Origin: Candidatus Bathyarchaeota archaeon RBG_13_60_20
Lineage (GTDB): Archaea; Thermoproteota; Bathyarchaeia; TCS64
Assembly (NCBI GenBank): GCA_001775965.1
Contig: MEZG01000082.1
Span: 3,471-36,315, forward strand
Reading direction: 5' to 3'
DNA length: 32,845 bases
The position numbers were made by a program, and so were the translations under genes. Below the pieces are notes generated by a model, which was not told the origin of the DNA, did no database searches, and worked only from the letters and a program-made list of their open reading frames with translations. The first letter of the stretch is position 1, and each line of letters opens with the position of its first letter. Positions 8,528-16,034 of this stretch are shown here, piece by piece.

Positions 8528-9409
8528 TTGAAGCCTGAGGGAGTCTACGTGCCGACCATAACACCCTTCGATGAGAGCGGCGAGATCGTCTTCGACGCCC
8601 TGGGCCGACTCATCGAGTTCTGGGCCGGGTGCGGCGTGTCCGGGCTGGTGGTGAACGCCAGCACCGGCGAGGCCCCTTACCTGACCCGGGATGAGAAGAG
8701 GAGGATCATCGAGTACGCTGTCGAGAGGGCCGACGGCAAGTGCAGCATCTTCGCTGGGACCGCCGACCTGAGCACCCGCGGCACCATAGAGCTGACCCGG
8801 GACGCCCTGGACGCCGGCGCAGAGGCCGCCCTGATAACCACCCCATTCTTCTACAGGCCGAGCCGCGAGGAGACCGCCGGGTACTTCGCGGACGTCATCG
8901 GCGCGGTCGACCTCCCCATCATACTGTACAACGTCCCCAAGTTCACGGGCTACAGCGTGGAGCCCCGGACGGTGGCGGCCATAGCCGAGGAGTGCAGCGG
9001 CCTCGTCGCCATCAAGGACAGCAGCGGCAACCCGGGCACCATGGCCGAGGTGATAAGGCTCTGCGGCGACAGGATAAGCTGCTTATCCGGCTCAGCCGAC
9101 ATGATGCTGCCCACCCTCAGCCTCGGCGGCAAGGGGGCCATCATCGCCGTGGCCAACGTCGTCCCGCGGCAAAGCGTGGCCCTGTACGAGGCTTGGAGGC
9201 GCGGCGACGCGGCCGCGGCAGGCGAAGGGCAGCTGACGCTGAGCTACGTCAACAAGGTCCTGGTGCTTGACAACCCGCAGATAGCAGCCATAAAGACCGT
9301 CCTGAACGACGCCGGCTACGGCGCGGGCATACCCAGGAGACCCCTCCTACCACTGAGCCCCACGGCCGCCAAGAGCGTGGCGGACGCCATGAGGCACGTG
9401 GGCGTATAG
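8528..9409 (+). CDS. DapA/NAL-family aldolase or lyase
   Basis: A 293-residue (beta/alpha)8 barrel of the dihydrodipicolinate synthase/N-acetylneuraminate lyase family. The Schiff-base lysine is K163 (VAIKDSSGN) and the catalytic tyrosine Y134 (LYNVPKFTG). The substrate loop reads NASTGEAPYL (43-52) instead of the canonical TTGESPTL of authentic DapA, so a lysine-pathway role is doubtful. Other members act on 2-keto-3-deoxy sugar acids or related 2-oxoacids. The TTG start is supported by a Shine-Dalgarno GGGTGA about 7 bases upstream. It stands alone, divergent from the acyl-CoA synthetase. Confidence 0.93.
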   Translation: MKPEGVYVPTITPFDESGEIVFDALGRLIEFWAGCGVSGLVVNASTGEAPYLTRDEKRRIIEYAVERADGKCSIFAGTADLSTRGTIELTRDALDAGAEAALITTPFFYRPSREETAGYFADVIGAVDLPIILYNVPKFTGYSVEPRTVAAIAEECSGLVAIKDSSGNPGTMAEVIRLCGDRISCLSGSADMMLPTLSLGGKGAIIAVANVVPRQSVALYEAWRRGDAAAAGEGQLTLSYVNKVLVLDNPQIAAIKTVLNDAGYGAGIPRRPLLPLSPTAAKSVADAMRHVGV

Positions 9410-9432
9410 GATGGCCCCCTAAAGGAGCCGCT

Positions 9433-9846
9433 TCACCTGCCGGGCACCCTCTTGATCATAGAGACCTTGCCCCCGTAGAAGGTTCTGCCGGTCTCCTCGA
9501 AGCCTACCCGCAGCCAGAAGCCCACCGCGTCCCGCTCCGAGTCAATCTGCATCCACAGGGCCCCAACGTTGCGCGCGAAGCCCTGGACCCTCAGGAACAG
9601 GGCCTCGCCGTGGCCCATACCCCTGTCCTCCCGCTTCACCTCCAGGTTCTCCACATAGAGCGTACCGGGCCTGAGGGACTCCGAGCCCCTCATGAGCTCC
9701 ACCTCGGCGAAACCATGCCCGTCAGCCAGGGTCCACCTGGAGCCCTCCCCGTAGCGCTCCCCCGGGCCCCTCAAGACCATCAACCCCTCGGGGGCGTAAG
9801 GCCGGAGGCGACGGGCTTCGGCTGTTTTCTGGATCAAAGTCTTCAC
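9433..9846 (-). CDS. GNAT-family N-acetyltransferase
   Basis: A GNAT fold of about 137 residues. The core reads LYVENLEVKREDRGMGHGEAL, with the acetyl-CoA binding RG.G.G motif, followed by FYGGKVSMIKRV as the last strands. The late AVGFWLRVGFEET is the typical motif B region. The frame extends upstream to 9885, but a TATA-like ATAAAT at 9876-9871 places transcription start close to the GTG at 9846, so I chose that start. Substrate unknown. It converges on the DapA-family gene and diverges from srp54. Confidence 0.85.
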   Translation of the reverse strand: MKTLIQKTAEARRLRPYAPEGLMVLRGPGERYGEGSRWTLADGHGFAEVELMRGSESLRPGTLYVENLEVKREDRGMGHGEALFLRVQGFARNVGALWMQIDSERDAVGFWLRVGFEETGRTFYGGKVSMIKRVPGR

Positions 9847-10174
9847 CAGTGTAAAAGACACAAACACCATATTTATCGGTTGCACGGGGCAGCCTGAGGC
9901 TCCGGCTGTGGAGGGCGGTGACCACGGTATCGCATGTGAGCCTCAGCCTGCCGCGTTCTCCCCGCCCTCGTCCCCCGCCTGCGTCACGCCTCTGCCGCCC
10001 CTGCTGATGCACCTCTCCCTGAGGGCCCAGTCTATCCCCTACAAAGCGCAGGCGCACCTCGACCTCGCAAACAGCGTCAGCGAGGCAGACGCCCGGCCCC
10101 CGGCCACAGGGGACAGCCGCAAGTGGACATTTATAGGACACCTCCATCAGTACAAGACATACCGGGTGAACGCA
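9847..10174. other. 328-base intergenic region with strong inverted repeats before srp54
   Basis: No convincing protein gene is seen here. The srp54 frame is open through it, but the translation is Pro/Ser-rich and unlike any SRP54 N-terminus. It holds several inverted repeats, including the long one at 9888-9952, GTGG/CCAC nested in its loop, CCCC/GGGG near 10100, and CTCGC/GCGAG at about 10063-10084. A TATA-like TTTATA at 10131-10136 (plus) reads TATAAA on the minus strand. It may carry an untranslated RNA on either strand. I looked for SRP RNA helix 8, RNase P and tRNA signatures and found none. Confidence 0.4.
9888..9952. repeat. Long imperfect inverted repeat (hairpin)
   Basis: GGCAGCCTGAGGCTC at 9888-9902 pairs with GAGCCTCAGCCTGCC at 9938-9952, with 14 of 15 positions complementary and a 35-base loop. 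Inside the loop GTGG and CCAC can pair again. It lies between the divergent acetyltransferase and srp54 genes. It could be a structured RNA, a 5' element or a bidirectional terminator. Confidence 0.6.
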
Positions 10175-11500
10175 GTGGTCCTCGAGAATCTGGGCAGCAA
10201 CCTCTACAAAGCCATACAGAGGATCATCAAGGCGCCGGTCGTGGACGAGGCCGCAGTCAAGGAGCTCATAAAGGACTTCCAGAGGGCCCTCCTCCAGGCC
10301 GACGTCAACGTCCAGCTGGTCATGGAGCTGAGCCAGAGCATACAGAAGAGGGCCCTGGACGAGAAGCTGCCCCCCGGCATTAGCCGCCGGGAGCACGTCG
10401 TCAAGGTCATCTACGACGAGCTCACCAGGTTCGTAGGCGAGAAGCCCCAGGAGATCAGGATCTCCCCGGGCAAGCAGAACATCATAATGATGGTTGGCAT
10501 CCAAGGCAGCGGCAAGACCACCCACGCGGCCAAGCTGGCCCGCTACTTCCAGAAGCGGGGCTTCAGGGTCGGCCTCATATGCGCCGACACCTTCAGGCCC
10601 GGTGCCTACAGCCAGCTCAAGCAGCTCGCCGAGAGCATAAACGCCCCCTTCTACGGGGAGCCCGAGGCTAAGGACCCCGTCTCCCTCGCCGCGCGGGGCG
10701 TGGCACGCTTCAGGGACGCCGAGGTCGTCCTGCTGGACACCTCCGGCCGCCACAAGGAGGAGGCCAGCCTCATCAGGGAGATGCAGCAGATAGAGGCCGC
10801 GGTCAAGCCCCAGGAGATCATACTGGTCCTAGACGGTACCATAGGGCAGCAGGCCGCCTCGCAGGCCAGGGCCTTCCAGGAGGCGACGGCCGTTGGCAGC
10901 ATCATCGTCTCCAAGCTGGACGGCACGGCCAGGGGCGGGGGGGCCCTCAGCGGCGTCGCCGCCACGGGTGTCCCCATCAAGTTCATTGGAACCGGGGAGA
11001 AGATCGAGGACCTGGAGGCCTTCGTGCCCAGCAGGTTCATAGGCCGCCTCCTGGGCATGGGGGACATCGAGGGCCTCGTCGCCAAGGTTAAGGAGGCGGA
11101 CATGCCCGTCAGCGAGAAGGACGTGGCGGCCATGCTCAGCGGCAAGTTCAGCCTCCAGGACATGTACGACCAGTTCGAGGCCATGCAGAACATGGGGCCC
11201 CTCCAGAAGGTGCTCAGTATGATACCCGGGATAAGCTACAAGCTGCCCACAGACGAGATGGAGAACGCTGATGAGAGGCTAGCTAAATACAAGGTCATCA
11301 TCCAGAGCATGACCCCGGAGGAGAGGGAGACCCCCAAGGTCCTAAACGCAAGCAGGATGAGGCGGGTCGCCAGGGGCAGCGGCGCGGAGGAGCGGGAAGT
11401 AAGAGAGCTTATTAAACAGTATACTACTATGAGGAAAATGCTTAAGCAGATGAGGGGCAGCCGAAGGATGAGGCGCCAGATGCCCTTCAAGCTAGGTTAG
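10175..11500 (+). CDS. srp54: Signal recognition particle GTPase SRP54 (Ffh)
   Basis: A 441-residue SRP54 that binds signal peptides at the ribosome and targets them to the membrane with SRP RNA and its receptor. The N domain is residues 1-95 (starting MVLENLG). The G domain has G1 GIQGSGKTTH (108-117), G3 DTSGRH and G4 SKLDG. The Met-rich M domain has several Met-containing helices and a basic RRMRRQM near the end. The frame is open 89 codons further upstream, but that part does not look coded. The GTG at 10175 gives the normal N-terminus and length; GTG at 10166 is an alternative. It is the first gene of a run with rpl21e, rpoF and DUF655. Confidence 0.96.
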   Translation: MVLENLGSNLYKAIQRIIKAPVVDEAAVKELIKDFQRALLQADVNVQLVMELSQSIQKRALDEKLPPGISRREHVVKVIYDELTRFVGEKPQEIRISPGKQNIIMMVGIQGSGKTTHAAKLARYFQKRGFRVGLICADTFRPGAYSQLKQLAESINAPFYGEPEAKDPVSLAARGVARFRDAEVVLLDTSGRHKEEASLIREMQQIEAAVKPQEIILVLDGTIGQQAASQARAFQEATAVGSIIVSKLDGTARGGGALSGVAATGVPIKFIGTGEKIEDLEAFVPSRFIGRLLGMGDIEGLVAKVKEADMPVSEKDVAAMLSGKFSLQDMYDQFEAMQNMGPLQKVLSMIPGISYKLPTDEMENADERLAKYKVIIQSMTPEERETPKVLNASRMRRVARGSGAEEREVRELIKQYTTMRKMLKQMRGSRRMRRQMPFKLG

Positions 11501-11512
11501 GAGACGGAGTCA

Positions 11513-11812
11513 ATGGGAAAAAGCAGTAGCGGTATACGAAGAAAGAGCAGGGCAGCCCTGAGCAAACGGGTCCGAGAGAAGGGGAGGCTCCCCCTGAGCA
11601 GGCTGCTCACGAAGTACGAGGCAGGCGAGAAGGTAGTCATAACCATAGACCCGGCGGTCCAGAAGGGCATGCCCCATAAGCGGTTCCAGGGGCAGATCGC
11701 CAACGTTGTGGGCCAGAGGGGGCGGGCCTACGTCCTGGAGATACCCCAGAGGAAGACCGTTAAGACCATCATAGCCACTCCCGAGCACATTAGAAAGCAC
11801 GCGGGGGGCTGA
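11513..11812 (+). CDS. rpl21e: 50S ribosomal protein L21e
   Basis: A 99-residue basic large-subunit protein found in archaea and eukaryotes. The N-terminus MGKSSSGIRRKSR, the central YEAGEKVVITIDPAVQKGMPH and the RFQGQIANVVGQRGRAYVL stretch are family hallmarks. The ATG lies 12 bases after the srp54 stop and 3 bases separate its own stop from rpoF, so srp54, rpl21e and rpoF are likely one transcript. This order, L21e then RpoF then DUF655, is widely conserved in archaea. Confidence 0.97.
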   Translation: MGKSSSGIRRKSRAALSKRVREKGRLPLSRLLTKYEAGEKVVITIDPAVQKGMPHKRFQGQIANVVGQRGRAYVLEIPQRKTVKTIIATPEHIRKHAGG

Positions 11813-11815
11813 GGC

Positions 11816-12142
11816 GTGTCCGTCACCAACAAGAGGGAGATCACGGTCGCCGAGGCCAGGAAGCTCCTCATGGACAAGGCCGAGGAGCTGGACCCCCTCC
11901 AGCGGCGGGTGCTCGAGTACACCATCAGGTTCAGCAAGCTGGACAGCGACGCCGCGGCGGCGCTCACCGACGAGTTGGTCGAGAAGGCCAAGATCGACAG
12001 GGCCCTGGCCGTGCAGATAGCCAACTGCATGCCCGAGACCGTCCCGGAGATACGCACCTTCCTGGGGAGACAGCGCATCGTGGCCGAGGACACCCTGACG
12101 GGGATTTTAGGGATAATTGAAAAATACCGGGTCGCGGAATAG
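11816..12142 (+). CDS. rpoF: DNA-directed RNA polymerase subunit F (Rpb4)
   Basis: A 108-residue Rpb4-type subunit that, with RpoE (Rpb7), forms the polymerase stalk. The N-terminal part (ITVAEARKLLMDKAEELDP) and the C-terminal HRDC-like helical part (ALAVQIANCMPETVPEIRTF) match the family. GTG start; gap of 3 bases from rpl21e. Position between rpl21e and DUF655 is the classical archaeal arrangement and supports the call strongly, since the protein itself is variable in sequence. Confidence 0.93.
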   Translation: MSVTNKREITVAEARKLLMDKAEELDPLQRRVLEYTIRFSKLDSDAAAALTDELVEKAKIDRALAVQIANCMPETVPEIRTFLGRQRIVAEDTLTGILGIIEKYRVAE

Positions 12143-12172
12143 ATACCCGGACAAGCCCTGGAGCTGCGAGAG

Positions 12173-12739
12173 TTGTACAAGGAGCCTAAGAAGTACGAGG
12201 AGTACGCATACGTTTTGGACTACCTGCCTCACGGTAGGCCGGGGGCGCCCAGGACGGCCCACACGGCGGCGGGGGTCATCCAGCTCCTCGGCGAGGTGTA
12301 CTTCACGCTGCTGGAGGCCACGCCTAACAGGGACGCCGAGTACAACATTAGGGACAGGATATACGTAGGGAAGGGCGACAGGGCCCTCGTCAGCCACGTG
12401 CTGGGCAGGATCAACTACGAGGACCTCACCTCGGCCGCCAAGGCCGAGCTGCCCGCCGTCACGGAGGCCGTCGTGCAGGCCAACGAGGGGCGGTTCCTGG
12501 AGTTCATAAACACGAGCCCGCCCCTGACGCCACGCATGCATTCCCTGGAGCTCATACCGGGCATCGGCAAGCGCCTCATGTTCCAGATACTGGAGCTGCG
12601 GGAGAGGGCGCCCTTCACCGGCTTCGAGGACCTCAAGGAGCGGGTGAACCTCACGGACCCGGTGAAGCTCATCGCGCGCCGCGTTCAGGAGGAGCTGAGC
12701 CAGGAGCAGAAGTACTACCTGTTCGTGCGGCCAGCGTGA
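12173..12739 (+). CDS. DUF655 helix-hairpin-helix protein
   Basis: A 188-residue protein of the archaeal DUF655 family. The start YEEYAYVLDYLPHGR is the signature N-terminus. The C-terminal part has a helix-hairpin-helix (LELIPGIGKRLMFQIL), suggesting nucleic-acid binding. An OB-like basic segment lies between. No biochemical role is established; the constant position next to rpoF and rpl21e and often ksgA suggests a role in ribosome assembly or RNA handling. TTG start. No ksgA follows here; instead a small membrane peptide does. Confidence 0.92.
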   Translation: MYKEPKKYEEYAYVLDYLPHGRPGAPRTAHTAAGVIQLLGEVYFTLLEATPNRDAEYNIRDRIYVGKGDRALVSHVLGRINYEDLTSAAKAELPAVTEAVVQANEGRFLEFINTSPPLTPRMHSLELIPGIGKRLMFQILELRERAPFTGFEDLKERVNLTDPVKLIARRVQEELSQEQKYYLFVRPA

Positions 12740-12745
12740 CCCCAC

Positions 12746-12754
12746 ACATATATA
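12746..12754 (+). promoter_or_regulatory. TATA-like box for the 56-residue gene
   Basis: An ATATATAT tract begins about 28-30 bases before the ATG at 12778, the spacing expected for a leaderless archaeal transcript. It lies just after the DUF655 stop, so the next gene likely has its own promoter. Confidence 0.55.
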
Positions 12755-12777
12755 TTGATCTGAACGTAATTTAAACG

Positions 12778-12948
12778 ATGGATCAAGCCGTAATCTACGT
12801 GACCCTGGTCGTCCTCGCGGCCGCCACCGCAGCCATACTGGCGCTTCTTGTCAGGTTGCTGAGGGCGGATCGCGGGGCCTCGGTGAAGGTGGAGGTGCTG
12901 GGCGGGAAGGAGGAGGACTGGGGCGAGGAGGCCGCCCCCATGCAGTAA
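12778..12948 (+). CDS. Small single-pass membrane protein (56 aa)
   Basis: An ATG-started frame of 56 codons between DUF655 and rpl10e. Residues 5-29 are a continuous hydrophobic helix rich in Ala/Leu/Val (YVTLVVLAAATAAILALLV), followed by an Arg-rich turn and an acidic tail with Glu-Glu-Asp-Trp. A TATA-like ATATATAT lies at leaderless spacing and a second TATA-like tract for rpl10e follows the stop. Codon use is the same GC-rich style as the neighbours. The topology is probably N-out with the acidic tail in the cytoplasm. I do not recognise a family. Confidence 0.65.
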   Translation: MDQAVIYVTLVVLAAATAAILALLVRLLRADRGASVKVEVLGGKEEDWGEEAAPMQ

Positions 12949-12958
12949 CTTTTTATTA
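12949..12958 (+). promoter_or_regulatory. TATA-like box for rpl10e
   Basis: CTTTTTATTA lies about 25 bases upstream of the GTG at 12977, which supports that GTG as a leaderless start. Confidence 0.55.
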
Positions 12959-12976
12959 ATCGTCTGGGCTAGTCTG

Positions 12977-13483
12977 GTGGGACAAGCGTTGAACGCCAGC
13001 AACTTCAAGTTCAAGAAGAACATGCCCTACACCAAGCGCAAGTACATGGGCGGCGTCCCGGGGTCAAAGATCGTCAAGTTCACCATGGGTAACACGGGCC
13101 GCGGGTACGCCTACAGGGTGGAGCTCATCAACCTCAAGGACGTCCAGATCAGGCACAACGCCCTGGAGTCAGCCAGAGTCGCGGCCAACAGGGTCTTCGA
13201 GAAGTACGTGGGCAGGGATAACTTCATGCTCAAGGTGGTGCCCTTCCCCCACCACATCATCCGCGAGCACAAGAGGGTGAACGTGGCCCAGGCCGACAGG
13301 TTCCAGGAGGGCATGAAGAATGCCTACGGGAAGCCCACGGCCGTCGCCGCGAGGATCAGGCAGAACCAGCCCATATTCGTCGCCGAGGTGGACAAGGAGT
13401 ACCTGGAGTACGCCAAGGAGGCCCTCAAGCGGGCCGGCGACAAGTTCCCGGTTCCCACCAGGGTCGTGACCTCTGAGCTATAG
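12977..13483 (+). CDS. rpl10e: 50S ribosomal protein L10e (L16/L10AE family)
   Basis: A 168-residue large-subunit protein equivalent to bacterial L16. Hallmarks are PYTKRKYMGGVPGSKI near the N-terminus, the RHNALESARVAANR helix, and VVPFPHHIIREHK. The GTG start is 25 bases after a TATA-like tract, so it is likely leaderless. It ends 26 bases before dph2. Confidence 0.97.
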   Translation: MGQALNASNFKFKKNMPYTKRKYMGGVPGSKIVKFTMGNTGRGYAYRVELINLKDVQIRHNALESARVAANRVFEKYVGRDNFMLKVVPFPHHIIREHKRVNVAQADRFQEGMKNAYGKPTAVAARIRQNQPIFVAEVDKEYLEYAKEALKRAGDKFPVPTRVVTSEL

Positions 13484-13509
13484 CCTCATCTAGAGGCAAG
13501 CCACCCGTA

Positions 13510-14523
13510 TTGTTGAGCGCATTGTACAACATGGAGCTCCAGAGGGTCAAGGAAGAAATAGCGAGTAGGGGCTCTAGGCGCGTCCTTCTTCAGCTGCCGG
13601 ACGGGTTGAGACCCCACGCGTACCGGCTGGCCGCCGAGATTCGACGCGACACGGGGGCCCAGGTCATCCTGTCGGGGGACTCGTGCTACGGCGCCTGCGA
13701 CGTGGCGTCCAGGCAGGCCGAGGAGGTGGGCGCGGACCTCCTCGTACACTACGGCCACAGCCGCATGGTGGAGGACGGCGAGGTCCCCGTGCTCTACGTC
13801 GCGGCTGAGGTCGAGGTGGACGCCGGGAGAATAGTGGGGGGGTGCCTGCCCCACCTGGGCGGCTGGAGGAGGCTCGGCCTAGCCTCGACCGTGCAGCACG
13901 TTCACTCGCTGCCGGCCGTGGCGTCGGAGCTGGTCTGCCGCGGCTTCGAGGCCCAAGTGGGCGAGGGCGACGAGGCGGCGCCCCACCCTGGCCAGGTCCT
14001 GGGGTGCCACTACGGCTCCGCCCGGAGGGTGGCCGGCGGCGTGGACGCGTTCCTCTTCATCGGCGGCGGCCGGTTCCACCCCCTCGGCCTGGCGCTGTCC
14101 ACGGGGAAGCCCGTGGTGGCCGCGGACCCCTACGACGGGTCGGTCGCTGTGCTGCGGCCGGAGGAGCTCATGGGCCTGGCCCGGAGGAGGTACGCCGGCG
14201 TAGTCGCCCTGAGGGGCGCGGAGAGGGTCGGCATAATCGTTTCGTCGAAGCCGGGGCAGATGGCCCTGGCCGCGGCCGATGAGCTGGAGCGCAGGTTCAG
14301 GGAGAGGGGCGCCGAGGCGGCCATCATCTACCTGGACGAGGCGAGGGCCGAGCACCTTAACAACTTCTCGGAGCCCCAGGCCTTCGTCGCGGCGGCGTGC
14401 CCCAGGATAGCCCTGGACGGCGTCGCCGGGGTCGACAGGCCCGTTCTCACCGTGGGGGAGGCGCACGTTGCGTTGGGGGATCTGCCCTGGGAGGAGGCGT
14501 GGGGCGCGGGCATCCTGGGGTGA
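13510..14523 (+). CDS. dph2: Diphthamide biosynthesis enzyme Dph2
   Basis: A 337-residue non-canonical radical SAM enzyme that starts diphthamide formation on elongation factor 2 by transferring a 3-amino-3-carboxypropyl group. Three cysteines lie where the archaeal enzyme binds its 4Fe-4S cluster: C59 in DSCYGACD, C166 in LGCHYGS and C297 in AACPRIALDG. The three-domain repeat layout is visible. The start is uncertain: TTG at 13510 or 13513, or the ATG at 13531, which would shorten it by seven residues. It ends upstream of csl4 with a 118-base spacer containing a promoter. Confidence 0.93.
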   Translation: MLSALYNMELQRVKEEIASRGSRRVLLQLPDGLRPHAYRLAAEIRRDTGAQVILSGDSCYGACDVASRQAEEVGADLLVHYGHSRMVEDGEVPVLYVAAEVEVDAGRIVGGCLPHLGGWRRLGLASTVQHVHSLPAVASELVCRGFEAQVGEGDEAAPHPGQVLGCHYGSARRVAGGVDAFLFIGGGRFHPLGLALSTGKPVVAADPYDGSVAVLRPEELMGLARRRYAGVVALRGAERVGIIVSSKPGQMALAAADELERRFRERGAEAAIIYLDEARAEHLNNFSEPQAFVAAACPRIALDGVAGVDRPVLTVGEAHVALGDLPWEEAWGAGILG

Positions 14524-14641
14524 CCGCTGGGTTTTTAAAACACGCCGTGTTAAGAGCCATGCATTCACATTCACGCTCAATATGCTTCGCCCGGGGACCG
14601 AAACCGGGTGAGAAACAACGGGGTACTGAAGGAAGACTGCA
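14524..14641 (+). promoter_or_regulatory. Promoter and leader of the csl4 operon
   Basis: TTTTTAAAAC at about 14531-14540 is a TATA-like box. It predicts a start near 14560 and a leader of about 80 bases, unusually long for this window. In the leader CCCGG (14592-14596) and CCGGG (14606-14610) can form a hairpin with a 9-base loop. What follows is a run without a clear Shine-Dalgarno before the TTG at 14642. Confidence 0.45.
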
Positions 14642-15214
14642 TTGGCGAAGAAGCCTGAGGGTATGGAGGTCTTCCCCGGGGACAGGCTGGCCGTCGCTGA
14701 GGAGTTTAACGACGGGGCGGGGGCTTACCAGCTGGACGGGGAGGTTAGGTCATCTGAGATAGGGGTTACTGCCATCGACTCGCGGACCAGGTCCGTTGAG
14801 GTGAGGAAGCTGACCCCCGAGATACTGGTGCCTAAGGAGGGCATGGAGGCCGTGGCCGAGGTGGGCTCCGTGGCGAGGAGGGACGCGCGGGTCGACATAT
14901 TCATGCTTGACGGTAAGCACGTTCACCCCACGTACAGCGGCGTCGTCCACATAAGCGACATAAGCAGCGAGTACGTGAAGAACATTGACATGGCGCTGCG
15001 CAGCGGGGATGTCGTGAAGGGCAGGATAGTAAACGTCAAGAACAGGCTCAACCAGATGAGCCTGGCCGCGCCCGAGCACGGCGTCGTGTACGCGTACTGC
15101 GGCAGGTGCGGGACCCTCCTAGAGAGGAGGGAGGGGAACCTGACGTGCCCGAGCTGCGGCAGGGTGGAGCGGAGGAAGACGGCCAGGAGCTACGGCAGGG
15201 AGGAGATGGCGTGA
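14642..15214 (+). CDS. csl4: Exosome subunit Csl4
   Basis: A 190-residue cap subunit of the archaeal RNA exosome. It has an N-terminal domain starting VFPGDRLAVAEEF, a central S1 RNA-binding domain (about 66-142) and a C-terminal zinc ribbon with C153, C156, C169 and C172. Length is normal. Its stop overlaps the rpoL start by 4 bases (GTGA). The order csl4, rpoL, DUF99, tfs, pcna mixes RNA decay and transcription genes. The TTG start gives the family N-terminus. Confidence 0.94.
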   Translation: MAKKPEGMEVFPGDRLAVAEEFNDGAGAYQLDGEVRSSEIGVTAIDSRTRSVEVRKLTPEILVPKEGMEAVAEVGSVARRDARVDIFMLDGKHVHPTYSGVVHISDISSEYVKNIDMALRSGDVVKGRIVNVKNRLNQMSLAAPEHGVVYAYCGRCGTLLERREGNLTCPSCGRVERRKTARSYGREEMA

Positions 15215-15501
15215 GGATCAACGTCGTCCGGCAGGAGGGCGAGTACATGGAGATGGAGTTCAGCGGCGAAGGCCACACGCTGCTGAACCTTCTGCAGAGC
15301 AGCCTCCTGGAGGACCCCGAGGTGGAGATGGCCGGGTACAGCAAGCCGCACCCACTGATGGACAGGAGCAAGCTGTTCATAAAGCTCAGGAAGGGAGACA
15401 AGCACCTCGATGCGCTGAGGAGGGCGATCGGGGCCGCCGGCGGCAAGCTGGACGAGTTCCTGGAGGGGTTCGAGGCGAGCCTCCGGGAGTACGGGAAGTG
15501 A
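15211..15501 (+). CDS. rpoL: DNA-directed RNA polymerase subunit L (Rpb11)
   Basis: A 96-residue Rpb11-type assembly subunit that pairs with RpoD. The core EFSGEGHTLLNLLQSSLLED is the family signature, followed by SKPHPLMDRSKLFIKL. The frame is open upstream but GTG at 15211 gives the normal N-terminus (MRINVVRQEG) and overlaps the csl4 stop (GTGA), so the two are coupled. Confidence 0.95.
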   Translation: MRINVVRQEGEYMEMEFSGEGHTLLNLLQSSLLEDPEVEMAGYSKPHPLMDRSKLFIKLRKGDKHLDALRRAIGAAGGKLDEFLEGFEASLREYGK

Positions 15502-15529
15502 GGCTTCTCTCCGGGGGGCCCAGGGGCCT

Positions 15530-16015
15530 GTGAGGATCGGGCAGGTCAAGGCCAACATAAGGGTTCTGGGGTTAGCGATGGCTCCGCTGGGCGGCGGCTT
15601 CGCCGCCGTAGGGGCCGTGTACAGGGGCCGCGTTGGCCTTGAGGGAGTCATCTGCGCCTGGTCGCCAGGGGGGGACGTCACGGATGGCTTCTTGGGGGCC
15701 CTGGCGGGCTCGCGTCACCGCGGCCAGGTGAGGGTCATACTGGTGGACGAGGCTTCGCTGCCCGAGGGCTGCACCGTCGACCCCCTCAGGCTGGCGGCGG
15801 GCTCGGGCAAGCCAGTGCTGGCCCTGGGGGCCGGGGGTACCCTGGACGCGGTGACCGCGTTCGCGTGGGGGGACCGCAGGGTGGTCTGCGCGGGGCTGGG
15901 CGAGACCGACGCAGCGAGGCTGCTGGACGCGGTGTCCGCGGGGGGGCACCCGGAGGCCCTGCGGGTGGCCGGCCTGGTGGCCGGGGCCCTGGGCGCCGGC
16001 TTGCACAAGGTTTAA
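15530..16015 (+). CDS. DUF99 family protein (endonuclease V-like fold)
   Basis: A 161-residue protein. The order VLGLAMAP, then VGAVYRGRVGLEGVICAW, then SRHRGQVRVILVDEASLPEG and a GKPVLAL strand matches DUF99 (UPF0215), an archaeal family with an RNase H/endonuclease V-like fold and no proven activity. The usual DD pair after VLG is missing here (VLGLAMA instead of VLGIDD), so the acidic cluster may be degenerate. GTG start, 28 bases after rpoL. It ends at a TATA-like GTTTAAAAA that belongs to tfs. Confidence 0.85.
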   Translation: MRIGQVKANIRVLGLAMAPLGGGFAAVGAVYRGRVGLEGVICAWSPGGDVTDGFLGALAGSRHRGQVRVILVDEASLPEGCTVDPLRLAAGSGKPVLALGAGGTLDAVTAFAWGDRRVVCAGLGETDAARLLDAVSAGGHPEALRVAGLVAGALGAGLHKV

Positions 16016-16034
16016 AAACAGTTCCTGCTGGATA

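Noticed and set aside
9881..10140. SRP RNA or RNase P RNA beside srp54
   Set aside because: No helix 8 GGAAG/AGCA pattern and no RNase P core motifs on either strand.
9908..10174. 89-codon N-terminal extension of SRP54
   Set aside because: Pro/Ser-rich, unlike any SRP54 N-terminus, and upstream of the TATA-like box at 10131; GTG at 10175 gives the normal protein.
9722..10753. Long minus-strand frame of 343 codons opposite srp54 and the acetyltransferase
   Set aside because: It is opposite well-identified genes in GC-rich DNA, where antisense frames stay open by chance; its translation has no family features.
14397..14762. Frame of 121 codons overlapping the csl4 promoter
   Set aside because: It overlaps the dph2 end and the csl4 start in another frame, and crosses the csl4 TATA box.
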